From Solirubrobacterales bacterium 67-14 (GTDB lineage: Bacteria > Actinomycetota > Thermoleophilia > Solirubrobacterales > 70-9), in assembly GCA_001897355.1 (NCBI GenBank), contig MKST01000007.1, forward strand, positions 60,183-124,182: a stretch of DNA of 64,000 nt. The letters are read 5' to 3'. The notes under the pieces are model-generated. The model had not been told where the DNA came from, ran no database searches, and saw only the letters and a program-made list of their open reading frames with translations. Below, one piece after another: positions 8,976-17,321 of this stretch. The position numbers and the translations under genes are program-made. The stretch's first letter is position 1, and the number at the start of each line of letters is the position of its first letter.

Positions 8976-9175
8976 TTGGCGGCCTCCTTCGGCCCGTGCT
9001 CAGGCTCGACGTATGAAAAGTAGATCTCTTCGCAGTCCGGCGAGCAGCTCCGCAGCTCTCCCCTGCCACCGTCGAACATCCAGGCCCGGCTCGGGATCAG
9101 ACGCCCGCATACCTGGCAGTTGACCACGTCGGTGTCCCGCCAGTGACGATCGAACTCCACCCAGTGACCCTTCAT
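8972..9175 (-). CDS. Small Cys4 putative zinc-binding protein
   Basis: 67 aa. Four cysteines are arranged as CxxC (NCQVCGRL) and CxxxC (SCSPDCEEIY) about 25 residues apart, a treble-clef-like metal-binding layout. There is no signal peptide and no membrane segment. It overlaps both neighbours by 4 bases, so it is a genuine translated part of the operon, between hydantoinase B and the dehydratase. Acetone carboxylase, which is related to HyuA/HyuB, has a small zinc-binding gamma subunit; by analogy this could be a small partner of the HyuAB complex. No sequence match was made and the function is unassigned. Confidence 0.75.
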   Translation of the reverse strand: MKGHWVEFDRHWRDTDVVNCQVCGRLIPSRAWMFDGGRGELRSCSPDCEEIYFSYVEPEHGPKEAAK

Positions 9176-10908
9176 CGCGCAGTTCCTTCCTGGGGTCCAG
9201 GCCCCGCTCCGTACCGGCCGGCTGCTTCTCGGCTCACGTAGCCGTCCGCTACATCTGCCTGCAACGCCTCGGGGTCGCGTTCGGCCGGGTCGCCGAAGCC
9301 GCCGCCCCCCGGTGTGCGATACCGGATCTCGTCGCCCTCGCAGAGAACGACGTTGGTGAACTTGGTCGGGGACGCGACCCCGAAGACCTCGTCGAAGGAC
9401 CTGAACTCATCCTCGCCTCTTCTTTTCACCAAGAGCAGCGATCCCAAGCCATCCTCACCCCCGAAGAGACCGGTGGGGGCGATCCGCGAGCGGTCGAAGA
9501 GCGCGCTGAAGGTGATCTCCGGGGCGGTGACCCGCATCGTCCGCGTGGTCGAAAGTCCGCCGCGGTGACGCCCGGCGCCGCCAGAGTCCGTGACCATCCC
9601 ATACTCGAGCGTGAGCAGGGGATACCGGTGCTCGAACACTTCGATCGGCGTGTTGCGGCAGTTGGAGTGACGGGTCACCTCGGCGTCGTTGCCGTCTTTC
9701 TCGTTGGTGCCGCCGGCGCCCATCCCGTCGAAGTGGTAGTTCGAGTAGTACCGGCCGGTCTCGGGGTGCGTACCTCCGAAGAGCAGGTTCGAGCTGGAAC
9801 CCCCGCTGGATGCGGCAACCCGCCCAGGCACGGCCTGGGAGAGCGCCGCGAGCAGCAGATCGACCAGCTTCGGCTGAAGGTCGGTGTTGCCGCCTACCGA
9901 GGGTCCGGGGTGAACCACGTTCACGACGCTGCCGGGCGGCGCGATGATCCGGACCGGCCGGTAGCAGCCGGAGTTGCGCGGGATCAACGCCTCGGGGTCG
10001 GTGACGCAGAACACGGCGTTGTAGATGGCGGAGAGCGCGACGACGAAGGTGCAGTTCATCGGTCCGCGGACCTGGGGGCTCGATCCGGTGAAATCGGCGA
10101 TCACCTCGTCGCCCCTGATCACGACCTTGACCCTGACCGTGAACGGGTCGCTCCCGACGCCGTCGTCCTCGACCTGCATCTCGGCTTCGTACTTGCCGTC
10201 GGGCAGGTCGACGACCTCGGCGCGGAGCCGCTTCTCCGAGTAGTCGATCAGCCGCTGCCCCCCGTCGACGACCGTTTCGGTGCCGTAGCGTTCGGCCAAG
10301 GCGCTGAAACGTCGCTCGCCCACGTTCAGGGCGCCGATCATCGCGTGGAAGTCGCCCCAGGTGTTCACCGGGGTGCGGTGGTTCGCCAAGACGATGCGCC
10401 ACACTTGTTCGGCGTACTCGCCGCCTTCCATGAGCTTCACCGGCGGCAGCCTGAGGCCCTCCTGGTAGACGTCGGTCGCGTCGGAGGCAAAGCTGCCCGG
10501 AGCTTTCCCTCCCACCTCGGCCACGTGCCCGATGGCACCGGAGAAGGCGACAAGCTCCTCGCCGAGAAAGATCGGCTTCATCATCATGTGCTCCGGGAGG
10601 TGGCACTGCCCCCGGTACGGGTCGTTGTGGACGACGATGTCCCCCGGCGAGAAGAACTCCGGCCCGAACTCCTCGAGAGTCCAGGCGACCGTGTTGGGAA
10701 TGGCGCCCATCATCGAGGGGGTGAAGTTCTTCTCGGCAATCAGGTTGCCCCGAGCGTCGAGCAGCACCGTCGAGAAGTCGAGGCCTTCGTTGAAGATCGT
10801 CGAGTACGAGGTCTTCATCATCACCAGCGCCATCTCCGCGGCGATGTTCGTGAAGGCGTTGTGGAGGACGTGCAGACCTACGTTGTCCAGCTCCAGCTTC
10901 TCGTTCAT
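9172..10908 (-). CDS. hyuB: Hydantoinase B/oxoprolinase family protein
   Basis: 578 aa beginning MNEKLELDNVGLHVLHNAF. It matches the usual HyuB/acetone-carboxylase-alpha/5-oxoprolinase C-terminal half in length and in motifs such as MKTSYSTIFNEGLDFS, DPYRGQCHLPEHM and GGGGFGDP at the end. It probably acts with HyuA in ATP-dependent opening of a cyclic amide, or in a related carboxylation. I chose the ATG at 10908 because it overlaps the hyuA stop (ATGA). The in-frame extension upstream runs through the hyuA coding region and is Arg/Gly-rich nonsense. Confidence 0.92.
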   Translation of the reverse strand: MNEKLELDNVGLHVLHNAFTNIAAEMALVMMKTSYSTIFNEGLDFSTVLLDARGNLIAEKNFTPSMMGAIPNTVAWTLEEFGPEFFSPGDIVVHNDPYRGQCHLPEHMMMKPIFLGEELVAFSGAIGHVAEVGGKAPGSFASDATDVYQEGLRLPPVKLMEGGEYAEQVWRIVLANHRTPVNTWGDFHAMIGALNVGERRFSALAERYGTETVVDGGQRLIDYSEKRLRAEVVDLPDGKYEAEMQVEDDGVGSDPFTVRVKVVIRGDEVIADFTGSSPQVRGPMNCTFVVALSAIYNAVFCVTDPEALIPRNSGCYRPVRIIAPPGSVVNVVHPGPSVGGNTDLQPKLVDLLLAALSQAVPGRVAASSGGSSSNLLFGGTHPETGRYYSNYHFDGMGAGGTNEKDGNDAEVTRHSNCRNTPIEVFEHRYPLLTLEYGMVTDSGGAGRHRGGLSTTRTMRVTAPEITFSALFDRSRIAPTGLFGGEDGLGSLLLVKRRGEDEFRSFDEVFGVASPTKFTNVVLCEGDEIRYRTPGGGGFGDPAERDPEALQADVADGYVSREAAGRYGAGPGPQEGTAR

Positions 10909-12929
10909 CTCTCTCCTGGGATCGTCAGTACCAGCACGCCGCTCTCGTCGACCCGGACCCGGTCGCCGGCGAAGGCGATGGTCGTGGAGTCGGTCTCCTC
11001 GATGATCAGCGGCCCCTCCAGCTCCTCGTCGGGTGCGAGCTGCGAGCGGCGATACACCTTGACGTCGCTCGCCTCGCCGGGGCCGAGCCACACTCGCCGC
11101 GACTCGTTCGGGACGTCCTCGTCCGGAAAGCTGGTCGCATCGTCGGTCGCCTGGGGCTTGCGTACGGTTGCCCGCAAGTTCACGACCTCGACCGGCTCCC
11201 CGGGCAGGCTGAAGCCGTACTGCCGTTCGTGTTCGACCGCGAAGCTCTCCAGCAATGCGTCCCAGGACCCGGCCGAGCCACCGACTATCTCGACTTCCAG
11301 CTCGAAGTTCTGACCCAGATAGCGAAGCGACGCAAAGCTCTCGAGCTCGGCGCCCTCGGTGTCGACGCTCCGGCTCAGTTCGGCAACCGCCTCGTCGGCC
11401 AGTTGCGCTACGGCCGCGATGAACTCGTCGGGGTCCAGGGTCTCGGAATTCGCGTAGTAGGTCCGGACTCGATCGACGCGAGGCGGCGCGATCAAGGACC
11501 CGAATGCGGAGCAGAGCCCCGGCGCGGGCGGAACCAGGATCGTCGTTATCCCCAGTCGGGCTGCGACCGACCTCGCCTGGAGAGGGCCGGCGCCGCCGAA
11601 GGCGACGAGGGCAAACTCTCGCGGGTCGAGGCCGTAATCGACCGCGACGAGGCGGACCGCGTTCGCCATCTCCTCGTCAGCGATCATCAAGGTTGCGAGC
11701 GCCGCCTGACGGGCCTCCATGCCGAGCTGGTCGCCCAGCGATTCGTAGGCGGCCAGGGCCGCTTCGAGATCGAGTTTCATGGCCCCGCCGAGGAAGTACT
11801 CCGGGCTCAGGCGTCCGAGCACGAGGTTGGCGTCCGTGATCGTCGGGTCGAGGCCGCCGCGGCCGTAGGCCACGGGGCCCGGTTCAGCACCGGCGCTGCG
11901 TGGCCCGACCCGAAGCATCCCGCCCTTGTCGATCCAGGCGATCGATCCGCCACCGGCGCCGATCGTCTGGACTGAGACGCAGGGGACGGTCGCCGGGATC
12001 CCGAAGGCGACGTCGAACTCTGGCTCGTACTGCTCGACGCCATCCTGGATCAGGCCGATGTCGCAGCTGGTCCCGCCCATGTCCAGGGTGAAAACGGAGT
12101 CGAAGCCGGCAGCGTGCGCGAAGTGACGGGCGCCGGTCACGCCACCGGCAAGCCCCGAGAGCAGTAGCTGCGCCGGTCTTGATTCGGCCGCGGTAGAGCG
12201 CAGGAATCCCCCGTTCGACGCGAGCAGGTTCCAGTTCTCGACGCCCAGAGCTTCTCCGACCCGTTCCACGTACTCGCCGACCACGGGCTTCACGAAGGCA
12301 TCCGCGATCGTGGTGCTGGCCCGCTCGTATTCGCGCCAGACCGGAGAGACTTCGTGCGAGACGGAAACGGCGGCGTCGGGCAGCAGCCGGCGCACGGTCT
12401 CCGCCACCTCTCGTTCATGCTCGGGGTTCAGGTACGAGAAGAGCAGGCAGATCGCGATGACGACGTCGCCTTGATCCTTTGCGACAAGCTCGGCCAGGTC
12501 GGCCTCGAGCTTCTCGAGAGCCGCCGGACCGACACCGTCGATCTCATCTCCGTGATGCCCGATCCGCCCCGAGACACCGAGGCAATCCCCTCGGCTGAGG
12601 AGCGGGCGCGGCTTCTTCCAGTGGAGGTCGTACAGACGCTCCTTGTCGAGCCTCCCGATGAAGGGCACATCCGTGAAGTCCTCGTTGCCGACGTAGATCA
12701 CCCGGGGACCGCGTCGTTCGATCACCGCGTTGGTCGCGATGGTGGTACCAACGGTCGCCTGGTCAGGCGCTTCGTCGAGGCCGAGTTGCCGCAGACCTTC
12801 GCGGATCGCCACCGAGGGGTCCGAGGGCGTCGAAGGAACCTTGGCCCGCCGGATGCTGCCCTGCTCGTCGAGCAGCACGAAGTCGCAGAAGGTCCCTCCG
12901 GTATCTATGCCCAGACGATTCGCCATCAT
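10905..12929 (-). CDS. hyuA: Hydantoinase A/oxoprolinase family protein
   Basis: 674 aa. The N-terminal ATPase-type glycine-rich loop is GIDTGGTFCDF (residues 7-17). The central LDMGGTSCDIG and AFGGAGPLQA blocks are characteristic of the HyuA/5-oxoprolinase N-terminal half. With HyuB it is expected to hydrolyse an amide ring (hydantoin, N-methylhydantoin, oxoproline-like) at the cost of ATP. Two consecutive ATG codons are available, and the first overlaps the amidase stop. The gene lies between a dimethylformamidase-like amidase and the sugar-acid genes, which suggests a substrate holding both amide and polyol parts. Confidence 0.93.
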   Translation of the reverse strand: MMANRLGIDTGGTFCDFVLLDEQGSIRRAKVPSTPSDPSVAIREGLRQLGLDEAPDQATVGTTIATNAVIERRGPRVIYVGNEDFTDVPFIGRLDKERLYDLHWKKPRPLLSRGDCLGVSGRIGHHGDEIDGVGPAALEKLEADLAELVAKDQGDVVIAICLLFSYLNPEHEREVAETVRRLLPDAAVSVSHEVSPVWREYERASTTIADAFVKPVVGEYVERVGEALGVENWNLLASNGGFLRSTAAESRPAQLLLSGLAGGVTGARHFAHAAGFDSVFTLDMGGTSCDIGLIQDGVEQYEPEFDVAFGIPATVPCVSVQTIGAGGGSIAWIDKGGMLRVGPRSAGAEPGPVAYGRGGLDPTITDANLVLGRLSPEYFLGGAMKLDLEAALAAYESLGDQLGMEARQAALATLMIADEEMANAVRLVAVDYGLDPREFALVAFGGAGPLQARSVAARLGITTILVPPAPGLCSAFGSLIAPPRVDRVRTYYANSETLDPDEFIAAVAQLADEAVAELSRSVDTEGAELESFASLRYLGQNFELEVEIVGGSAGSWDALLESFAVEHERQYGFSLPGEPVEVVNLRATVRKPQATDDATSFPDEDVPNESRRVWLGPGEASDVKVYRRSQLAPDEELEGPLIIEETDSTTIAFAGDRVRVDESGVLVLTIPGER

Positions 12930-15241
12930 GTTTCAGCCTCCGTTTCGAGGGGGTTGGTGCCACGTGGGACGGACAGGAAGCGGCGGATCACGTTCGCCGT
13001 CAGGATCCCCACGTCGGTCGAGTCGCCGGACTCGTCTGCCAGGCTTCCGCACCAGGCCGCCGAGCCGGTGGAAAAGACCCCGCCCCCGTCGCCGTCGATG
13101 GCCATGACCATGTCGGCGCGGACCAGGCCATTCGACGAATCGCCAAGCTGAGGTCCGGTCCCGGTGAAGTCTTCGATCATCGGGCGGTACGGCTCCGCGA
13201 AGTCGGTTGCGCTGGCGATGACCGTCGCGTGCGGCGGCGTACCGAGCTCGCTGTCCGCCCGGTCGAACTCGTAGCCGGCGACACCGCCGAGGATCCCTCC
13301 CGCGGCGCCCACCTCGTCGTCCTGGATACCCTCGAAAACCCATGAGAATCGGGGATCGCGACTGGCCCGGGTGCGCTTGTAGGGGCGTCCCCGGCCGGCG
13401 CCGGTCGCGGTCGTGCCTACTCCGAGCAACTCTTGGGAGGCTCGGCCACGATGACGCCACAGGCCACCCATCTCCCGGGTCGTGGTGAGCCGGTTCTCGC
13501 CGGGAGGGGAGCTCGAGGGACGGCTCCCCGCCTGGCCGCGCCGGACTTCGGCGACATACCGACGTTCGGGGTCGATGCCGGTCACCCAGTAGAGGCCGTT
13601 TCCCCCGAGGTAGACGAGCCTGCCGCCGGCGTCGAGATAGCCCTCGAGCCCGTTCAGCATCGGCGAAGTCCAGTATTCGGGGTGGCCACCGGTTATCACA
13701 GCCCGGAAACCGTCGAGCGTCGCCTCGCCGTCGCGATCGAGATCGTGGTCGGCGATGACCTCGTAATCGAAGCCGCGGGCTTCGAGCCAGCGCAGCAGCC
13801 GTAGATCCATCCCGACGCCGTGAGGACCGCCGATCAGTGGCCAGACGTAGTCGGGCCTCATGTTCAGAAGCGGTCGGCGCAGCGACGCGTACGGGACCGT
13901 CGAACCGTCGCGGTGCACGTCGTAGAGGCTCAGGTACCCCTCCTCGATCGCGTAGCCGTCGCGCCAGGTCAGTTCCACGTCTTCGACCTCGAGACCGGTG
14001 AAGTCGCCGTAGCTGTCCGGGTTGGACAGCAGCTCGTGCTCGTCGGCATAGGCGAGATAGGTAAGGGTGGGCAGCAATACCGCGAGGCCTTCCCCGGTCC
14101 GTTCTTTTCCGCGACCGGCGGCGCTGACCACGAACGGCACCTGGTCCTCGTGATCGGCGGTCTTGAGACAGACCGCGTACAAGCCCGACGGCGTTTCGTC
14201 CGGCAGATCCAGACCGAGGCCCACTGGCCAGCGGGCGTCGTCGAGATCGTCGTCGTGAAAATGCAGGGCGGCGTAGCCCTCGGGGTCCTCGACGAAGCTG
14301 GAGCTCCTCCCGTGCCATCGCGGGCCTGTCACGCCGGCCGTCGGAAGGTTGAAGACCTCAACCGGCAGCCCGTGCGAGGAGACCTCTTCGAACCGGGTGG
14401 ACCCGATCGCTCGACTGAGGTCGAGACGACAGAGCAGGTCCGCCGCGACCGCGTCGAAGTCGCCGTACCGGAGCGCCGCCGTCGCTTCCTCGCCGACTGG
14501 AGCCCGCATGATCGCCGGTTCCGCCAGCTTCCCGTTCAGACAGCCGTTGCCGTCCGCCGACACCGGGCGCGTTCGTCCGTGCGGCGCGCCGATGACGAGT
14601 CGGTCTCCGTCCCAGCCTCCGATCGCCCGATCGGTCCGCGACCCGGAGACGGCGTCGTCAACCGAGATCCTGACCGTGCCGTTCGCGGCGTCGACGATGA
14701 GCAGGACGTGGTTCCAAGTGCGTGGAGTGACCGGCGCGCCACGGAAGCGCTCCTGTTCGTCGCTTTCGGCGAGGTCCCAGCTGATCCCGATGCTGCCGCT
14801 CTCCTCGAGAGTCACCTGCCAGCCGCGAGAGACGCCCGGGTCCATCGTCCCCATGACGACCTGGGGCCGCGGGGTGAGCAGCGTCGGATAGATCCAGAAA
14901 GAGAGGCTGAACGAGCGCAGATCGCGGAACTCCGACGAGGGACCGACTTCGAGCCAGGAACCGAAGGTGCTCCCGGAAGCAGCCGCCACGCCTTCGCCGT
15001 CGGGCCAGACGCCGGATCGGCGACGGTCCTCGGGACCGGCGTCGAGACGAACCACCGAGGATTCGTAAGGGCAGTCGTCGCCCGCGACGTGAACCTCGAC
15101 CCGATCTCCCGGGCGAGCGACGAACGGGGCCGCGTAACCGAGCGCGAGCTGTTCCGGGCGATCCTTCATAGCGCGCAAAAGCAACTCCGAAGCCAATTTC
15201 CGCTCCGAACCCCTCGCTCCACAGTCTTGAATCTCGGTCAC
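12926..15241 (-). CDS. N,N-dimethylformamidase large-subunit-like protein
   Basis: 771 aa, close to the ~760 aa of the DMFase large subunit. An N-terminal sandwich domain is followed by a concanavalin/LamG-like segment (about residues 60-230: SFWIYPTL, RTWNHVLLIVDA). The long C-terminal domain has the family's signatures (LPTLTYLAYADEH, GGHPEYWT, LVYLGGNGLYWVTG). DMFase cleaves formamide-type C-N bonds using mononuclear iron and needs a small subunit, which I do not see here. The start is a GTG 7 nt after a TATACT box, so the mRNA may be leaderless. As first gene of the operon it may perform the first amide cleavage. Exact substrate unknown. Confidence 0.8.
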   Translation of the reverse strand: MTEIQDCGARGSERKLASELLLRAMKDRPEQLALGYAAPFVARPGDRVEVHVAGDDCPYESSVVRLDAGPEDRRRSGVWPDGEGVAAASGSTFGSWLEVGPSSEFRDLRSFSLSFWIYPTLLTPRPQVVMGTMDPGVSRGWQVTLEESGSIGISWDLAESDEQERFRGAPVTPRTWNHVLLIVDAANGTVRISVDDAVSGSRTDRAIGGWDGDRLVIGAPHGRTRPVSADGNGCLNGKLAEPAIMRAPVGEEATAALRYGDFDAVAADLLCRLDLSRAIGSTRFEEVSSHGLPVEVFNLPTAGVTGPRWHGRSSSFVEDPEGYAALHFHDDDLDDARWPVGLGLDLPDETPSGLYAVCLKTADHEDQVPFVVSAAGRGKERTGEGLAVLLPTLTYLAYADEHELLSNPDSYGDFTGLEVEDVELTWRDGYAIEEGYLSLYDVHRDGSTVPYASLRRPLLNMRPDYVWPLIGGPHGVGMDLRLLRWLEARGFDYEVIADHDLDRDGEATLDGFRAVITGGHPEYWTSPMLNGLEGYLDAGGRLVYLGGNGLYWVTGIDPERRYVAEVRRGQAGSRPSSSPPGENRLTTTREMGGLWRHRGRASQELLGVGTTATGAGRGRPYKRTRASRDPRFSWVFEGIQDDEVGAAGGILGGVAGYEFDRADSELGTPPHATVIASATDFAEPYRPMIEDFTGTGPQLGDSSNGLVRADMVMAIDGDGGGVFSTGSAAWCGSLADESGDSTDVGILTANVIRRFLSVPRGTNPLETEAET

Positions 15242-15247
15242 TTGAAT

Positions 15248-15264
15248 TAGTATATCGATAAAGT
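15248..15264 (-). promoter_or_regulatory. Candidate LacI-type operator over the operon promoter
   Basis: On the minus strand the 17-mer is ACTTTATCGATATACTA. Its core TTTATCGATATA is a near-palindrome centred on CG, the layout favoured by LacI-family proteins, and it covers the -10 box. A related 17-mer (14 of 17 identical) lies in the opposite orientation at 15349-15365 over the divergent promoter. Confidence 0.5.
15249..15254 (-). promoter_or_regulatory. -10 box of the amidase/sugar-acid operon
   Basis: Read on the minus strand this is TATACT, ending 7 nt before the GTG start at 15241. Transcription would therefore begin at or next to the start codon. I see no convincing -35 at 17 nt. It lies inside the candidate operator. 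Confidence 0.5.
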
Positions 15265-15301
15265 GCTGACTATTCGACCCGAGCGATTTTCGCCCTAGAT
15301 T

Positions 15302-15317
15302 TGGCTTTATTAAGCCA
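15302..15317. repeat. Short perfect inverted repeat between the divergent promoters
   Basis: TGGCTT-TATT-AAGCCA, a 6-bp stem with a 4-nt loop, followed on the plus strand by a run of A. It lies midway between the two divergent promoters. It could be an additional operator or a weak minus-strand terminator; sequence alone does not decide. Confidence 0.4.
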
Positions 15318-15334
15318 TAAAAAATCTGGGGGCC

Positions 15335-15364
15335 TTGACGCCGGATCTACTTTATCATTACACT
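15335..15364 (+). promoter_or_regulatory. Promoter of the dppA-like gene
   Basis: TTGACG (15335-15340), an 18-nt spacer, then TACACT (15359-15364). Predicted start of transcription is near 15371, giving a leader of about 54 nt with a GGAGAGGA ribosome site before the ATG at 15425. The related 17-mer ACTTTATCATTACACTA covers the -10 region. Confidence 0.55.
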
Positions 15365-15365
15365 A
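15349..15365 (+). promoter_or_regulatory. Second copy of the operator-like 17-mer
   Basis: ACTTTATCATTACACTA on the plus strand matches the minus-strand site at 15248-15264 at 14 of 17 positions. It sits at the equivalent place over the -10 box of the divergent transport gene. The dyad symmetry is weaker here than in the other copy. Confidence 0.45.
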
Positions 15366-15424
15366 GGCGTGTCGATGGGAGATTCCACTCGATTCCGGTT
15401 GTCAACCACGGAGAGGACTTGGTT

Positions 15425-17089
15425 ATGAGGCTCGACACATTCGAACGACTGGCGGCCAGACATTCGCCCGGGGCAACCCGACGGGAAGTCTTGGCGGCCG
15501 GAGGACTGGCCGCACTGGTGCTCGCCGGTTGTGGGGGCGGCGACGACGACGGGGGCAGCTCCACCGCCACCGGCAAAAAGGGGGTCGCCGGCGGAGGGAA
15601 ACCGGTCGACACTGTCAACTGGGGGATAGTCGCCGACCCGGCGGGCCTGGACCCGATCGGCCCCAACGACTACCAGTCGGTCCAGCCGATGTACCAGTGT
15701 TACGACACGATCCTCCAGCTCAACGAGCAGAACGGCATCAGTCCGATGATCGCCGAGGACTGGGAACAGGCCGACCCCACCACATACATCTACGACATCC
15801 GCGAAGGGGTCACGTTCCAGGATGGCTCGCCGATGACGGTGGAGGACGTGGCCTACAGCATCCAGCGTCACGTCGATCCGGCAAACGGTTCCGCGCTCGT
15901 CGATTTTGTCTCATCGGTGCGATCGGTCACCACGAACGGGAACAACCAGGTGATCGTCAAGCTGAAAGAGCCCGACGCGATGTGGAAGTACATCCCCTGC
16001 CTACCGGTCGGCATGGTCGTCTCGAAGAAGAACATCGAGAAGCTCAAGAAGAGCGGAGCGACCATCGGATCTCCGGACGCTCTTCCGCTCGGAACCGGGC
16101 CCTTCAAGTTCGTGTCCTGGAAACGCGGTCAGACCGTCAACATGCAGCGATATGACGGGTACTGGGACAAGAGCAAGGCCCTGAAGGTGGAGAACCTGAA
16201 GTTCCAGGTCGTCTCCGATGCCGAGGCGCTCGCGACCGGAATGCTGGATGGCTCGATCCAGGGAACCTTCCAGCTGAATGGGCAGCAGGTGACTCCGCTC
16301 GAAGGCCAGGTCCAGGTGATCTCAAGCGAATCGGTGAACGTCCGCATGGCCGCCTTCAACTGCGCCAAGGCGCCGTTCGACGACCCCCTTGTCCGCCAGG
16401 CCATCAGCCTCGCGATCGACAAGAAGGGCCTGCTCGATTCGACCTTCGCCGGCAAGGGCAAACTTTGGAACAGCCCGGTCATGAGCAACCAATGGCAGTT
16501 TGCGAAACCGGTCTTCCAGGATGCTTACGACAGCCTTCCCGACTACATGACGCAGAACATGGACAAGGCCAAACAGCTGATCGAGCAGACCCAGGCGCAG
16601 GGAGCGACCGGCAACATCATCGCCTCCACGACCGAGCAGGTCGCCCAGGCCACTGAGATCCAGAGCCGGGCCAAGGAGCTGGGTCTCAATCTGACCGTCG
16701 ACCGGGTCAGCGGCGACGAGCTGATCGCCCAGCTCTTCCCGGAGTCACCGCCCCACCAATGGAGCATGGCCTGCTGGGATTGGGGGTCCGACACACCCGA
16801 TCCGTCATCGAACCTGTTCTTCCCGTTCTTGTCGACGAACCTTTCGGATTTCACGGAGTACAAGAATGCGAAGGTCGACAAGTTGCTGGCGAAGCAGAAG
16901 AAGATGATGGACGGGAAGGCTCGCGCGAACGTCCTGGCCGAGATCCAGGCTCAAGTCGTCGCCGATCAGCCCTGGTCGGTCCTGTACTGGATCACTCAGC
17001 TCACCGTGCTCGCCAACGGCCTGGGTGGCCTGGCTCCCATCCCCACCTGGGCTTACCAGCACTGGGCGGCCGACCTGAGCGGGACCTGA
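15425..17089 (+). CDS. dppA: ABC transporter substrate-binding lipoprotein, family 5 (DppA/OppA-like)
   Basis: 554 aa. The N-terminus shows a Tat-type lipoprotein signal: twin arginine in TRREVLAAGG, a hydrophobic stretch and the lipobox LAGC, followed by a Gly/Asp/Ser linker. The mature part is a typical SBP family 5 protein (DPAGLDPIGPNDYQS at the start; AFNCAKAPFDDPLVRQAISL in the middle). I chose the ATG at 15425 because GGAGAGGA lies 6 nt before it and the signal peptide begins there; upstream in-frame codons are not signal-like. It diverges from the operon that encodes its permeases, with a shared operator-like motif, so it is probably co-induced. Confidence 0.93.
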   Translation: MRLDTFERLAARHSPGATRREVLAAGGLAALVLAGCGGGDDDGGSSTATGKKGVAGGGKPVDTVNWGIVADPAGLDPIGPNDYQSVQPMYQCYDTILQLNEQNGISPMIAEDWEQADPTTYIYDIREGVTFQDGSPMTVEDVAYSIQRHVDPANGSALVDFVSSVRSVTTNGNNQVIVKLKEPDAMWKYIPCLPVGMVVSKKNIEKLKKSGATIGSPDALPLGTGPFKFVSWKRGQTVNMQRYDGYWDKSKALKVENLKFQVVSDAEALATGMLDGSIQGTFQLNGQQVTPLEGQVQVISSESVNVRMAAFNCAKAPFDDPLVRQAISLAIDKKGLLDSTFAGKGKLWNSPVMSNQWQFAKPVFQDAYDSLPDYMTQNMDKAKQLIEQTQAQGATGNIIASTTEQVAQATEIQSRAKELGLNLTVDRVSGDELIAQLFPESPPHQWSMACWDWGSDTPDPSSNLFFPFLSTNLSDFTEYKNAKVDKLLAKQKKMMDGKARANVLAEIQAQVVADQPWSVLYWITQLTVLANGLGGLAPIPTWAYQHWAADLSGT

Positions 17090-17131
17090 GGCCCGACTAC
17101 TGGCCCGGGACGTCCGGGACGAGGCGGTTCA

Positions 17132-17163
17132 TGCGGCCATCCGGAGAAGACCGGATGGCCGCA
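17132..17163. terminator. Strong hairpin after dppA
   Basis: A perfect 12-bp GC-rich stem (GCGGCCATCCGG with its complement, extended by one T-A pair) closes a 6-nt AGAAGA loop 43 nt after the dppA stop. The following AGTCATTT is only weakly T-rich, so it may act as a factor-assisted terminator or as a 3' stabiliser. Confidence 0.6.
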
Positions 17164-17222
17164 GTCATTTGGCGGTACCTCCCCGCCGAGCTCTTCTACA
17201 ACCTCTTACTGAGCGCCAAGAA

Positions 17223-17237
17223 GCCCGCCTAGCGGGC
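17223..17237. terminator. Second hairpin between convergent genes
   Basis: GCCCGC-CTA-GCGGGC followed by ACTTCATTT. It lies between the convergent dppA and adenylate cyclase genes and could back up termination from either side. Confidence 0.45.
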
Positions 17238-17321
17238 ACTTCATTTACCTGCGGCCGCCACACTCCTAGCGCCCCCACCTATTGACGAGGCTTCTCCAGC
17301 TTGGGCGGGTGGATGCCAGGG

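Noticed and set aside
10909..11091. N-terminal extension of hyuB
   Set aside because: It lies wholly inside hyuA in another frame and is Arg/Gly-rich; the ATG at 10908 has the operon's usual 4-base overlap.
9565..11313. Plus-strand open frame of 582 codons opposite hyuAB
   Set aside because: Antisense to hyuA and hyuB, no start context, composition of a GC-driven shadow frame.
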